Source: Malachius bipustulatus (Eukaryota; Arthropoda; Insecta; Coleoptera; Melyridae). From it: 64,000 bases of DNA. The first letter of the stretch is position 1; each line of letters begins with the position of its first letter. The notes beneath the pieces were generated by a model, which was not told the origin of the DNA, ran no database searches, and was given only the letters and a program-made list of their open reading frames with translations. The stretch is from the NCBI GenBank assembly GCA_910589415.1, contig OU342630.1, forward strand, positions 1,736,001-1,800,000, given 5' to 3'. Position numbers and translations under genes: made by a program. Below, piece after piece: positions 9,201 through 20,880 of the stretch.

Positions 9201-10456
9201 TACTTGTCTAGGAATTTTTTAATTTTCAATTTTTCCTAGATTAGCTTGAAACTCTAACCATTTATTTTCTAATTCTTGAGGAATTTTTTCATCCCATGAT
9301 AATTTTAATTTCCAAAGTTCCTGCATTATTAACTTTGCTACAATTATTACATGTCCAAGTATACCTAAAGGGTCAAATATTTGGCATGTTACCGATAGAA
9401 TATTTCTTTTAGTAATTTTGCTATTAGCAGAAATATTGCTATTCCTGTTAATTTTGTACTGAATTAAAACTTTATTCGAGTTCCAGTACACTCCGAGAGT
9501 CTTGTTTTGTTCATTTTCCCCGATCTCTAATATTCCTACCTTTAATTCTTTATTAACTTTAAATTGACTTAATATTTCTTTATTATTACAAAGCCATTTT
9601 CTCAGTTCAAATCCTCCACTACTCATTATTTCAGAAATTTCAGATTATATTCGTAAAATTTCTTGTGCAGAGTTGGCTCCCGTTAGCAAATCATCCATAT
9701 AAAAATCTCTTTAAATAATATTACATGTTTCTGGATATAAATTTTCATTATCATATGCCAGTTGGAAAAGACATCTAACCGCTAAATATGGTGATGATGC
9801 ATTGCCGTAGGTAACTCTATTCAATTCATAAATTTTTATACTTTCTGCTGGATCTGAACGCCAAAATATACGTTGATATTTTGTCTGACTTTGATTAATT
9901 TTAATCTGTCGGTACATCTTGGAAATATCACCAGTCATAACATATTGGAACTGCCTGAATCTAGTTATAATTGCAAACACATCTTGCTGTAAAGTTGGAC
10001 CTACATACTGAACATCATTTAAAGATAATCCAGACTTGTCTTAGCTGAACAGTCAAAGACTACTCGGCATTTGGTGGTCAAACTTTCTGTTTTCAGCACA
10101 GCATGATGAGGCATAAAATAACCGTCAACTAACTCATTATTTTCCAAGCTGCCAACATCTGTCATATGTTGTAAGCCTATGAACTCTTTCATAAATGCAC
10201 AGTATTCTTCGTGTAATACAGGATTTCTCAATAATTTTTTTACCAGATATTCAAATCTACGAAGAACGCATTCATAAGAATTTCCCAAATTATTTAAATT
10301 ATTTTTAAAAGGAATATTTACTATAAACCTACCAGTACTATCTCTAATTGTGGTACTGGTATAGATAGATTCACATTCTCTACCTGTTTGGCTCAATTTG
10401 GAAACTTTATTGTTTATCTCTTCCAAATTCCAGAATTCCTTTAATTTATTGTCCAT
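9201..10456 (-). pseudogene. BEL-1 reverse transcriptase
   Basis: Three frames cover the RT in order. 10019-10456 holds the pre-RT and fingers (EEYCAFMKEFIGLQHM, PHHAVLKTESLTTKCRVVFDCSAK). 9711-9980 holds the palm (VMTGDISKMYRQIKIN, QRIFWRSDP, LNRVTYGNASSPYLAVRC). 9219-9710 holds the YMDDLL active-site motif near 9690 and then the thumb (GGFELRKWLCNN, LGVYWNSN, DPLGILGHVIIVAK). The aspartates of the palm are present, but stops and frameshifts separate the parts. This is typical BEL/Pao wording, and it is dead as it stands. Confidence 0.85.
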
Positions 10457-11080
10457 TTATTGTTCATTGCTGACATAGCAACTTTGTGAATAATTATTAT
10501 TAGACGGTAAAATTGAATTTATGTTTCCCCCTAAGACCCAACCAAACTCAGTATTTTGTAAAATAGGATCATTTCTTGAGCCAAGTCTTTCCTGCCCATT
10601 CAGCAATGTTGGCCAAAATACATTCGAGCCCAACAAAAGGTAAATTTTTGATGAAATATTGAAATTTGGATCAGCTAGTAGTAAATTTTGGGGAATTTCT
10701 AACTTACTTCTATCAAAAGAAATCGAAGGTAGATTATCTGTTATTTTTGGTAGTATTAAACATCTTATGTTCATATCAAATTTACTGTGGCATGATTTTA
10801 TTGTCACGTCCACTTGACTAATGATATTAGTCAACATCTTTCCTACTCCTACTACCGCATGATTGATTTTTATTTTAGATAATCCTAATTTATTGCATAA
10901 GCTTTCGGTCAAAAAATGACTTTGTGAAGTTGAATCTAAAAGTGCTCTACAAGTGATCCAAGTGTTATCTCTACTTTTTATTTTTACAAGTGCTGTAGAT
11001 AAGAGTACTTGGGAACTAGTTTTTGTAAGAACATTGTCCTCATAATAATTTTCTAAATTTGAATAAACACCTGCAACCGT
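10457..11080 (-). pseudogene. BEL-1 aspartic protease region
   Basis: The 10457-10912 frame reads TESLCNKLGLSKIKINHAVVGVG and LLLGSNVFWPTLLNGQERLG...ILQNTEFGWVLGG, the second half of the Pao retropepsin-like domain. The first half lies in broken frames at 10913-11080 (RALLDSTSQSHF-like, with the D-S-T catalytic triplet near 10945). It would cleave the polyprotein. Confidence 0.75.
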
Positions 11081-11083
11081 CTG

Positions 11084-11430
11084 TTATTGACTTTCTGAAA
11101 TAGTCTGATCGGAATTTTCAAACTCAGTGTCTGGTTGTGGGTTTCTTTGATTATTTACTGAATCCTTAAACTCATTATTATTGCAATGCAAAATCGTATT
11201 ATGGGCTTTATTACACCTTAAGCATTTAGATAAATGACATTTCCATGAAGGATGGGAGGGCCTCATGCAATTCAAGCAAAGTTTCTTCTTTTTTTACCTC
11301 CGAAATCCTTTCCAATGGAGTCAGCTTTAAAAATTCTGCACACTTAAATATGCTATGGTTTGCATTACAATAATAACATTTATATTTATTATTAGTGCTG
11401 GTTGTTGCTAATGAATTAGACAATTTCTTA
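11084..11430 (-). pseudogene. BEL-1 Gag zinc-knuckle region
   Basis: Two overlapping frames encode CYYCNANHSIFKCAEFLKLTPLERISEVKK (11226-11423) and CMRPSHPSWKCHLSKCLRCNKAHNTILH (11084-11275). This is the cysteine/histidine-rich C-terminus normal for BEL/Pao Gag. A frameshift separates them. Confidence 0.75.
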
Positions 11431-11519
11431 TTAAAATTATTATTTTTGTTAGGTCTTTGTTTGTTGTAATTATTGTTACATTGATTACTAGTTAAATCTA
11501 ATTTCTCTAAAACTTCACA

Positions 11520-12431
11520 CTTCGATTATTTAAGAAAACTTTCTAAATCATCCAGTGTAGGTAATTCACCCTCATACTTATATGACTCCCAATCTTTTCT
11601 TGTAATTATATCAAATTTATTTATTAAAATATAAATTATTAATCGATCCCAGCAATCAGTTTTTTCCCCAAGAGTATTCAAAGCTCTAAGGTGCTTATTG
11701 GCGTTATTATAGACTTATAGGTTTCTCAGACCTTTATGAGATTCGATATTAAGGACAGAAAGACTAAAAATTGCATGAATGTGATTATGTATCATCAAAC
11801 TTTTGTTTTCATATCTGTTTTGCAAAATGTTCCAGACTGTTTTATAGTTCTCAGCTGATACCTCAATTGCTTTTATTTTATCCTTTACCGAATCTGACAA
11901 AGAAGTTTTCAAATAATAAAATTTTTGAACCTCAGACAACGCTCTATTTTGATCAACAAGAGATAAAAATAATTCTTTAAACTCTAGCCAATCACAATAG
12001 TCACCATTAAAAGTAGGTAAATTTATTGTAGGAAGCTTTACTTGGTAGTAGTTATTATTTAATTGTTCAATCTGACGTAAATCGGAACCCGAATTTGAAT
12101 TTCCTGTAACATTTACGTTTGGTAATACAATATTATTCATTTCATATTTCTGAATTATATTTTTTGCTTTTCCTAAACATTCAAAATAGCTATTCTCAAA
12201 TTCATTTCTCTCTTTGTCATCACCTTTACCAGTTATTAGCTCAATTTGATCTTGCACTTCATTAAATTCATTTATTAGTGAATGTGCTCTTTCTACTCTT
12301 GACTGAACATTATTTATTATTTCGCCTTTTAATTCAATTTCTTTAAGCGATTCTACATAATCTATTAACCTCGTCAAATGCCCTAATACGATTACTCTTT
12401 TTTGTATCAATTCAGTAGCTTTTTTCGACAT
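11520..12431 (-). pseudogene. BEL-1 Gag N-terminal region (DUF1759-like)
   Basis: The ORF 11715-12431 (238 residues) starts MSKKATELIQKRVIVLGHLTRL. It has long coiled-coil-like helices to residue 110, then VKLPTINLPTFNGDYCDWLEFKELFLSLVDQN, the signature of the BEL/Pao Gag domain (DUF1759). A TAA at about 11715 stops it, and recognisable Gag (KDWESYKYEGELPTLDDLESFL) continues below in 11520-11710. The start codon lies about 325 bases inside the primer site. Confidence 0.82.
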
Positions 12432-12442
12432 TATTGCACAAA

Positions 12443-12780
12443 TAAAAAGGATGTGTTATAAGAAAATTGACTAAGGACTTATTTTGGGACTATGGATTGA
12501 TTATGAAATATGTAAGAAAGATAAGGTACCTATTTTGGGAATACAAACTGAGTGGAATAATATCTGGCCTTTTTGACTTTTCTTCTTCGGAGATGCTGCT
12601 GCAACCTTCCAGAATCAGCTTTAATATATGGACCGCAGATTTATTTTTCTTTGATCTCGTTCTTAATTTCCGTTGCTGTTTGATTCCTTGATCGCAGATT
12701 CACCACCGCCAATCTTTGACTATTTATTTTCCAATATCTAAAAAACCAATTCTTATCCGACTCGAAGTGACCAAAATAAC
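12443..12780 (-). other. BEL-1 leader and primer-binding site
   Basis: This is non-coding leader between LTR and gag. At 12756-12773 the minus strand reads TGGTCACTTCGAGTCGGA. The same site in BEL-2 reads TGGTCCTTCGAGCCGGA, so this is the BEL-type primer site. I do not assign the tRNA. Confidence 0.7.
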
Positions 12781-13002
12781 TGTTATGATTTTAACAGTTA
12801 TCTGAAAATATTAATTAATTAATTAGTGGACTGTATATTTATAAGTACTCGTAAGATTATTTCAAGTATTTATTTTATTTTCTCATAATTATTTTTTTTG
12901 GCAATCAACAAATCAACAATTAATTCGTTTCTATGTGTACAATGAAATTTGTTCTGCCTACTACTTTTTGTTTTTAAAACATCCCTAATAATAGCTTTAA
13001 CA
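12781..13002 (-). repeat. BEL-1 5' LTR (inferred ends)
   Basis: The segment adjoining the primer site starts TGTTATGATTTTAACAG and ends GCTTTAACA on the plus strand, giving TGTTA...TAACA ends and a 222-bp length close to the BEL-2 LTR (194 bp). The partner LTR lies outside the window, so the outer boundary is inferred only from the end motif. Confidence 0.5.
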
Positions 13003-14003
13003 GTCGCCTCTTACCTTTCTACGGAAAGAGGTGCCCACAAACGGCCATCCCGGTTATGTTAGTGTCTCTCGGCAAAAACACCTTGGAACAGTGCTCGGGG
13101 TACTCTGGAACTATCTACGGCATTCATCCTGCCAAGAGAACGCCGTCCACATAATAGCATCTCACTACAACGCATTTCATAATGCCCCCTTCACGCCGCA
13201 GAATTCCTCCCATTGTATGAATTCCCTTAGGTCTGCCCGCTCTCATCATACATAAGTCTTGTAAAGAGGGGGATTTTTAAAAATACGCCCTACATATCCC
13301 CGGTACTCACCCACCTGGGATCCCTCGCTAGTATTATAACTCACATCCGAGCCTAGCACCAGGTTGGACGTCTGACACCGGAGGAATTACACCAACTCAC
13401 ACCAACTGCAACTGGGTTTCAACAGAGTGGATGGACCTCATTCAGACATCAGGAAAACTGCTGCTGGAACGCAATTAGTATCAGGAAAAAAAAAGAAAAA
13501 AAATCCTGCGTGACCTTGACACTGAACGCTCAGCCGCTGGTTTAAATGGCATTGGTGGCGGACTTTTCAAAAGCCATAGCTACCATCATGCAGCGACTTC
13601 AGCGGCAAGCCATGCTGGTGTTGTCCTAAATGCCATCCCGAAGCCTGTCGGTTGGTCTGCGAAGAACCGCCATGGCTAGGTCCTGTAACAGACCCAATTT
13701 CCAACCCAGTTCCAAGCATTGCCAGTGCCCCTTTTTACTCGGAAATAATCATCTCCTGACGTGTACCTACTGTCCCTATAAGTCTATGACTATTCGATTA
13801 TTTCCGTTTCTACGAGTATTACGTTCCTACTTTCTTATGTCACTCATTCTCGATTATCAAAATTCTAGTTACTTATATTGGTTTCTCTTATCGATTGTTT
13901 ATCGATTCTTTATGCTACTCATAGGTAATATATCTATTCAATTGTTCTTAATAATGTTCTTAATCTCTTCGGATTGTTAATCACCCGCTCTTTAAACAAA
14001 TAC
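13003..14003. other. unassigned intergenic stretch
   Basis: The part 13003-13740 has a more balanced base composition than its surroundings, suggesting an old TE fragment. None of the frames I read gives a domain I recognise. 13741-14003 is AT-rich and featureless. Confidence 0.4.
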
Positions 14004-14376
14004 TAATGTGTTCATATTTGGAAAAGACCAGATCGATGTATAATAGAAAGAACAAACGACTTACCTGAAGGATGTTCGTTCTTTATTATACGAGATGAGT
14101 CTTTTCCAAATACTTCGAACCCTCCCGTCCCGGTCTTTCCCCCTTTAGTGATTAACAATTACGCGGACACAAGCCGTGTTCTGAGGCAGCATGTGTCGGA
14201 GAAGCCGTGAGCGGATTTGTTTATAATTCAAGTATCTACTTTCAACTGTAAAGTCCCGGACACATCGGAAATGTGTTATACTAATGTGTTCATATTTGGA
14301 AAAGACTCATCTCGTATAATAAAGAACGAACATCCTTCAGGTAAGTCGTTTGTTCTTTCTATTAAACATGCATCCA
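14004..14376. repeat. inverted repeat with 80-bp arms
   Basis: Bases 14027-14107 are the reverse complement of 14296-14376 with few differences. The 28-base segment tactaatgtgttcatatttg... also occurs as a direct repeat at 14002 and 14279. The loop is about 190 bases and contains short GC-rich parts. This is probably a foldback or MITE. No coding region is seen. Confidence 0.7.
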
Positions 14377-14619
14377 AACATGCACTAAGTAAAATCCTGT
14401 AATATAACCGTGTCATGCAACTTATAATATGTTTCCTGAAGTTTGTTCTTCGGATCTTCTATGCTCTGGTTCACCTCAATTTTATTCTTCTTATAATACC
14501 ATCGTTTTTCACTATCAACCCGTTCTTCTAATTATTAATTTATTCCGGCTGTGAGCCTTTAAATTACTGTAGGAATTTATAGTAACCCACAGAGATTACA
14601 CAAAAACTTTATTGACTAA

Positions 14620-14790
14620 TGCCTGGTTTCACCAACAGTAGATAAGACCTTATTCATAGAATAAACTTATTCGTTGGTTGAAAAATGACAACTTCTATTT
14701 CACCAAACACGAATAGCTCTATTCTATGAATAAATCTGCAAATAAACTAACCAGCCAAACAGTTCCAGTTAACGTCTCTATTCATAGTTT
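14620..14790. repeat. possible small MITE
   Basis: A segment beginning gcctggtttcaccaac contains a short inverted pair (ttattcatagaataaa at about 14650 and ttctatgaataaat at about 14715). The opening is a motif common at insect MITE ends. The right boundary is not clear. Confidence 0.3.
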
Positions 14791-16360
14791 TATAACCTCA
14801 ATCTCCCTTCTGCAGCTCTACAACACTGGTTAATGTAAGAAAATACTCCTAAACTTAATCTAAGTGTATTTTATGCGAGTGATTAATCAATTGAACAATC
14901 AAAGGTAAAAAAACACAAAAAACTTGTTTTTTTTTTTAATTTAATTTTGTTGTCTGGTGTGTTGATATTATAATAGCTATATTATAATCAACAATAATTA
15001 CTACCCACAAAGTTTATAATAATTAAATGCACCATAGGAAAAAGTGTTTTTCTACTCCTAACCTTTAATATGCATATTAAATAGTGCTTTAATGGGTCTC
15101 ATTAAGATACTAATTTTCATTAAAGCACTAGTCAAGCTATCCAATGGCAGAGGAGCATTTGCAATCGAATCGGTTCCTTTTCGCTCACAATCGGGTCGGT
15201 CCAAACCAACCGAAGTCACAGAGTTGTCATACTCACGATAAAAAATGCCTTGTGATATAAGTTCTGTATTTCTGAAAAAAAATTCTGAACGTTTATTTAA
15301 TTTAGAACATAAGTAATATTCAAATAAAATTTATCAAGATTTTATGTTACCTTAATTAATTTGATAGGTAGGTATATCGTGTAAAAGATAGGAAGATAAT
15401 ATATTATATTATTCGTAGCGCTCCGTGATAGTATTCAAAGCGGCAACGCTGCGACCGTCGCGTTGCGCAGGTAAACAATATCGTAATTATTGGCTGTCAA
15501 TGTTATTAAAATTATTATTAATCTCAAAATCAAAGCGTAAAATTCGGAATTCGAACTTCGCATGATAAAAATTACGCAGTAGTGAGTATTGCCCTTTAAA
15601 CTTGATACTAAAACATGTCTCAGCAGAATAATCTTAGCGACGAAGAGAAAATTTGGTAATATGCGTAAACAAATAGCAACCTATCTTAACCTCAATGATC
15701 CGCAATTGTACATGGGTCATTGTTAAAATATATAATTTTTTAATCTTTTCTATGAAATAAAAAAGGGTCGTAGAAAAAATAGTGTATGGAACTCGCAGAT
15801 AATGGCTATTAATACGCTCTTATGATGAAATGAAAGATTGAAAGAAATGAAAGAAATGAATGAAATCATGACTCGCCTACGGCTCGTATCTTAACCATCA
15901 TACTCACGTATTAATAGCTTTCATTATAAGCTCGTTGCATAATATACTAATTAAGAAATAATTACTATTCCAGTTAATACCTGCTACTAAAATTATTTGA
16001 TTGTTACAAAGTACTCCAATTTATTTTAAATAAGCCATCTTTCCATTATTTGAGTAGCTTTTAAATTATTGAAAATTATATGATGGTACCAACTATTACT
16101 TAATTTTTATAACATAATGAAAATCTACAACAAAATAAACAAATTAAGTATACCTATTGTGTGAGCAAACGGAAACGTAGTTCAGGTTGGTACCTGGAAG
16201 AGACATTGAAAAACAATGTGCGATTCAAGAAAGTATTTGTGAGCCTTAAAAACACGAAATTCTTCATTTCTAAATTTTTAAATACCTAGTTCATACAACC
16301 GTGCCGTCCTTACTTTGCTTTGGAACTGCCTAAATAACACCCTCTGTTACCTTGTTTTTT
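14791..16360. other. AT-rich stretch without recognised genes
   Basis: I see only short hairpins (15079-15129, tagtgctttaatg pairing with cattaaagcacta; and a loose inverted pair around 15810-15950). No convincing coding frame longer than about 60 codons is present. It could hold upstream exons of the DUF4806 gene, but none is recognisable. Confidence 0.4.
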
Positions 16361-16367
16361 TTTTTAG

Positions 16368-17227
16368 ATCAACAAAATTGCTTCTGTGAGTGGAAGATCA
16401 AGCAGAAATTATCTCGCGAATATGCTAAAGAACCTTTTCAACGATTGAGTGGTAGAAACTTTCAGTTTGACTGGGAAGGCAGGCACCCACCCGAAAAAGA
16501 AGGCATTTGTCTCCACAGAGGCTTTCAAGATTATTTCGAGTAAGTGCACCAGTTTTCACTTCTCTGTAGATTATAGAATATTTTATATATTATATATACA
16601 GGGTGAGTTTTTTTCAATGTTTAGTGGAGGGATCTCGTAAACTACTGCAGTTAGAGAAACGGTTAAATCGGGAGAGGGCAGTTTTCGAAGTTTGTTTTCA
16701 GCTTAATTCGAAACAGCTTTTGTTATTTTGAAAATATCCATGGGGTCCTAGATATTTTACATGAAATGAAATCCGCGAATTTTTTTATACTGAGATAGCA
16801 GTCTTATTATTGGGATTAGAGAACAGTCGTAAAGGAAAATATTTTAGACGATTTTATAACAATAACACGGCATTGCAATTTTTTTATTTGCAGCGTCATT
16901 TTCGAGCTATGACAAAAACTTGAGTTTTTTTTTTTTTAATTGTAAGTCATAGTTGGCTATGACATTATTCAATATGTTTTTTGTTTTCTAAATCCAACGA
17001 TATAAAAAACTCTAAAGCAATATAAATTATTAATGGTAGCCTGTAATATTTGCTTTTTTTTATTCATCCTGTGTGATTGATCCCACATCCAGCTTCAAAA
17101 TGAATTGCTTAACTTTTTGTTTTCTTTTAGCTGCTTGTAAAAGTATGTTCAAGGTAGAAACAGAGGCGAACATAAAAGGGGCTGTCAGCGATTGGTTGAA
17201 CCCGGCTAAGGTCAGGAAGCCCAGAAG
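16368..17227 (+). pseudogene. DUF4806-like two-exon gene remnant
   Basis: Two exons with splice-like edges encode the end of a DUF4806-type domain. Exon 1 (16368-16539) follows a T-rich tract ending in AG and is followed by GTAAGT. It reads IASVSGRSSRNYLANMLKNLF, then ETFSLTGKAGTHPKKKAF. Exon 2 (17131-17227) follows TTTCTTTTAG and precedes GTTAGT. It reads AACKSMFKVETEANIKGAV, then DWLNPAK. The exon phases agree. One in-frame TGA at 16446-16448 breaks exon 1. DUF4806 proteins are common, poorly characterised insect proteins, often amplified by or near transposons. The stop suggests a pseudogene. The family assignment is from memory of its motif spacing. Confidence 0.5.
16596..17073. repeat. 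MITE-like insert in DUF4806 intron
   Basis: The ends are loosely inverted: tacagggtgagttttttt at the left, and cacacaggatgaataaaaaaaa read inwards from the right. The CAGGGTGA-type terminus recurs in other MITEs here. It would account for most of the 591-bp intron. Confidence 0.4.
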
Positions 17228-17706
17228 GTTAGTACAATCCCCATTTACGTATTTTGCTTCTAATATTTCAGTCAGCGAGTCAAAGTTTTGGCCTACAAAA
17301 TAAATACACGTAATATAATAATTATAGTCTGACCAGAAATATAATGTAGAATGTAAAACTTATATAGGTATTTGTAAATTTACAATATAATGTAAATTTA
17401 CTAATAGTAATTTTTGTCTTAAGATTTTTATAATAATAAAAACGTTTAGGGGCGTTTTAATTTATTTAAACATTTAAAAAAATGTCAGAATCAAAAGAAA
17501 AAGTCAATTTATTTTTCCTATTTTTTCTATTTTATTTTATTTATTTTCATTTTTATGACCAATTTTATTGTTAAAGTATAGTTTTTTAAAATATTTTTAA
17601 GTTTTTTACATTTTTATACATTTCATGAGTGAACAATAAGGGACCAATATCGCGGCCCCGAAAGTTATGATGCAGAAAATAAAAGGAATAAAGACATACA
17701 GCGGGT
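17228..17706. other. AT-rich, no gene seen
   Basis: This is homopolymer-rich sequence downstream of the DUF4806 remnant. It has no domain and no obvious repeat structure. Confidence 0.4.
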
Positions 17707-17908
17707 ATTATAAAGGCTCATTAAGTTAACGGGCAGATTTCTGTGGCCATTTCTGAAGAAGGTATCTAGTCTAAGTGGAAATTTTTTGAGTTTATCTATT
17801 CTTGACATGGAAGTAATTACAAAAAAGTTAATAAAAGTAATTTGATGTCGATATTAGCTTCAAAAACGAGCACAGAAATCTGCCCGTTAGCCTAAATAGC
17901 CTTTATAA
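17707..17908. repeat. short palindromic MITE
   Basis: The left end tattataaaggctcattaagttaacgggcagatttctgtgg is repeated in inverse orientation at the right end (cacagaaatctgcccgttagcctaaatagcctttataata). The arms are about 42 bp with a few mismatches, and the loop is about 115 bp. It abuts the truncated copia RT. Confidence 0.75.
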
Positions 17909-17920
17909 TATTGGCTGTTA

Positions 17921-18318
17921 GTGTGTAAGCTCAATAAAAGTATAATATCTGGTTTGAAACAAGCAGCTAAATTATTATGGAATTCAACTATTGATGATTT
18001 TTTGAGTAAGCTTGGATTCAGAAGGGGCTTGAATGATACATGCCTATATGTGAAAGGTACTGGAAATAAGAAACTCTACATTTTGATATACGTAGATGAC
18101 CTGTTAATTGCAAGCAAAAATTCGGAACAGATTCAAGCAACAATAAAGTCAATAGAAGCATGTTTCAAAATATAATGTTTGGGGGAAATTAAGAACTATT
18201 TAGGATTGGAGATTACTAAAAATAGTGAAGGATTCTATACCATTTATCAATCATCATTCACAAGAAAGCTACTGATGAAATTTAATATGGAAATGGCACA
18301 TCCTGTAGAAATTCCAAT
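17921..18318 (+). pseudogene. copia RT fragment
   Basis: The frame begins KLNKSIISGLKQAAKLLWN (canonical copia KLNKS.YGLKQA), then FLSKLGF...DTCLYVK, LYILIYVDDLLIASKN with an intact YVDD, and after a stop near 18173 GEIKNYLGLEITKNSEGFYTIYQSSFTRKLL. The element is truncated upstream: no integrase or RT fingers are present. It is split at 18318 by a solo LTR. Confidence 0.88.
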
Positions 18319-19867
18319 TATAACCTTACGTTCCACCCCGAGCAATTTTCGGGGAGGTTAGGAATGCTGTTTAGCAGCCAACTAGCTCAAAATGAAAACT
18401 TAACTATTGTTATGGCAATGCACACAAATGAACAACGTCACAGGTCGAAGAAAATTCACAAGCAAATTTGAACAGTTTTTATTAACAATAATTATTATTG
18501 AAGTAATTAATATAATAAATATAGAAATATAATAGATAATAAAGATATCTAAATATCACAGAATATAACAATTAAAAATAGAATAAATTCAAATATCACA
18601 AAAAATGGAATATTGCAATTGATCGTAAATTAAAAATGGCATCACAGGTATGTACAATTAATAATGAAATATAAAATTCATAGGAGTTATGAAATGAGTA
18701 TAATAATAAAGATAAAATAATTATAGTAGGAAAATGACATTGAAACCCACACGATTACGTGTGAGGCGATACTAATAATAAAAGATTGCTTTATTAAATA
18801 AGAGAAAAATACAAAGTGCAAAAATTATTGAAATAGTGAGGCACTAGAGCCCTGGAGGTGAAATGACGAGGGAAATGGAGAAGAAATGAATTGAAAAATG
18901 AAAAATAGCAACCAGGCTAGATATACCAGTGAAGGGTTGAACTACTTAGCTTTGTAAAGCAGGTGGTGGTGTTGCCTGTCTCTCGAAGGTATTCATCACG
19001 ACTTCCTGAGTATCTGCCATGAATAATGAAGGTGCTGGTGATAGTGCTGGCCGTGGGTGCATGGCACCGTGCTGCCTGGGAGTCCTGGTTGGGAGTGCTA
19101 GCTGGTCATGATCTGGCTGCTATGATGATCGGTCCTGATGAGTCTTGATGTTAAACGGCATCCATGGAAAAAGGGGCGAACTCCCTAGAGCAGATCAGAA
19201 CACTTCAGAACCAGAAGGTCAATAATAATAATCGGCGCGAACCCTCGAGAGTGCTTCGTGTTGAATTAAATAACTCAACCACTTCACGTGATAAAGAAAA
19301 TGAGGTTATTAAAAAAGAACCTCCAACACTCTCGAGAACTCACCGTCAATAATGTAATAATTATAAAGCAAAAGCAAAATTAATAATATAAACAGTAATA
19401 AATTGATGAAATTTAAAAATAAAATAAAATCAAATCAGCCATCTTGCACTCTCAACCTTCACCGGTGTTGCAAAATAACAAGTATCATTATAGCGAATGA
19501 TCACTTACCTCAACTGATCGGGCGACGGGTTGCTTTTTAGTTGTGGGATATTTGATTGATTTAAACAATTAAATTGAAACAGGTGGTCTGTTTTTAAATT
19601 TTTAACAGGAATCAATCACCCACCAATGCGCCGTACCTTACATCAACTGTTCCCCTCTCTGCAAGTACTACTAATCAAAAACGAAGCACTTCGGGAAATC
19701 CGAATGGCAGTGTCGCCACCGATCGGTGTATATAATGCACTCATGAAGGCAGTGTACAGTGCGTTCCAGAAATATCTACTCTTACTTACAGGGAAAATGA
19801 ACAAAAATTGCTTTATTTTATTTGTTTGAAAATGAATGGAACGGTAACAAAAGAACCGTTACACAAT
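18315..19867 (-). mobile_element. 1.5 kb solo LTR in copia
   Basis: The insert 18319-19863 is flanked by CAAT at 18315-18318 and 19864-19867. On the minus strand it starts TGTAACGG and ends GGTTATA, so the expected terminal ACA appears as ATA. The copia reading frame is continuous across the site without it. The 4-bp duplication and ends suggest a gypsy-type solo LTR. No coding domain is seen. An inner CTCGAGAGTG...CACTCTCGAG pair lies at about 19239-19343. Confidence 0.6.
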
Positions 19868-20594
19868 GATAGTAAATTATTATAGTGCGATTGACAACAT
19901 TCCGGAACAGTCGAATTTTGAAAGGCCTGATCTTTATAGAAGTGCAATTGGAGGGCTACTTTATTTGGCAGTGAATACTAGACCTGATATAGCCATAGCA
20001 ACTGCAATTTTGGCAAGAAAAGTTAGTCTCCCAAAGAACAATGATTGGCAAGATCTGAAGAGAATTTTTAAATATCTAAAAGGGACACAGGACTACAGAC
20101 TTCAGTTGAGGAGTAGTAATGAAAACGAAAATGTTTTGTATGGATATGCTGACGCTGGCTATGCGAACGAAAAAATTGATCGAAAGTCAAACACAGGATA
20201 ATTATTTCTATTCAAAGGTGTCATGTAGATTGGAAATATAAGAAACAAGACTGTGTGACTTTATCATCTACTGAAGCTGAAGTAGTTTCTCTGTCAGAAG
20301 CTTGTAGGCATGCAACATTATATTATAAATGTATTATGTGAAGATTTTGAGGTTAATTTAAGAGATATAATAATGCTGGAAGATAATCAAGCTTGTTTGA
20401 AATTAATTGCAGGAGAAAAGATTTCTGATAGAAGCAAACATTTCGGAACAAAGATAAGATTCTTAAAAGAACTATATAACACAAATGAAATGACATTTAA
20501 ATTGTTCAACAAAAGAAATGTTGGCAGACTTTGTGACGAAACCTCTATCAAGGGATCGTTTGAAGATGTTGTTAAATGCCGTCCAAATAAATGA
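19868..20594 (+). pseudogene. copia RT-end and RNase H fragment
   Basis: The frame reads RPDLYRSAIGGLLYLAVNTR, PDIAIATAILARKVSLP and DLKRIFKYLKGTQDY, the standard copia connection. The RNase H follows (YGYADAGYANEKIDRKSNTG, then MLEDNQACLKLIAGEKISDRSKH). Stops and a frameshift lie near 20200-20310. It is contiguous with the RT fragment once the solo LTR is set aside. Confidence 0.88.
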
Positions 20595-20615
20595 TTTCAC
20601 AGCATTGAGAAGGGG

Positions 20616-20876
20616 TGTGTAAATACACGACATTAATAATTTATTGTGACAAGACTGTGAAATATTAGGTAGTTGTTATTGTTAGAATTTACAGTTTGTT
20701 AATTTATATTTATTACATATTATCTAGTTGTTTTTTTTTTTCTTGTTGTTAGGGTGATTACAATTTTAATTTTGTTTTTAATAATAGTATTAATTTCTGA
20801 CTGATTTTTATGAAATAAAACTTATTTCATACAATAACATTCTTTATTCTCATTTATAGTTCCACTAAACACAACA
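20616..20876 (+). repeat. copia 3' LTR
   Basis: An AGAAGGGG purine tract is followed by TGTGTAAATACACG, and the segment ends CACAACA. It contains AATAAA-rich sequence near 20815. It directly follows the RNase H end, as a copia 3' LTR should. There is no partner copy in the window. Confidence 0.55.
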
Positions 20877-20880
20877 GACC

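Larger units (their letters stand above)
5183..13002 (-). mobile_element. BEL-1: interrupted BEL/Pao retrotransposon
   Basis: A BEL/Pao element lies on the minus strand. From its 5' end it has an LTR (12781-13002), a primer site, gag, protease, RT, RNase H and integrase, all in family order but with many stops and frameshifts. A solo LTR at 6212-8913 splits the RNase H region, and the pol-less LTR element cuts the integrase at 5182/5183. The rest of the integrase and the 3' LTR lie outside the window. The order of events is BEL-1 first, then the two inserts. It is not coding-competent. Confidence 0.85.

Noticed and set aside
13621..13980. 116-codon plus frame
   Set aside because: Its second half is low-complexity hydrophobic sequence from AT-rich DNA, and no domain is seen.
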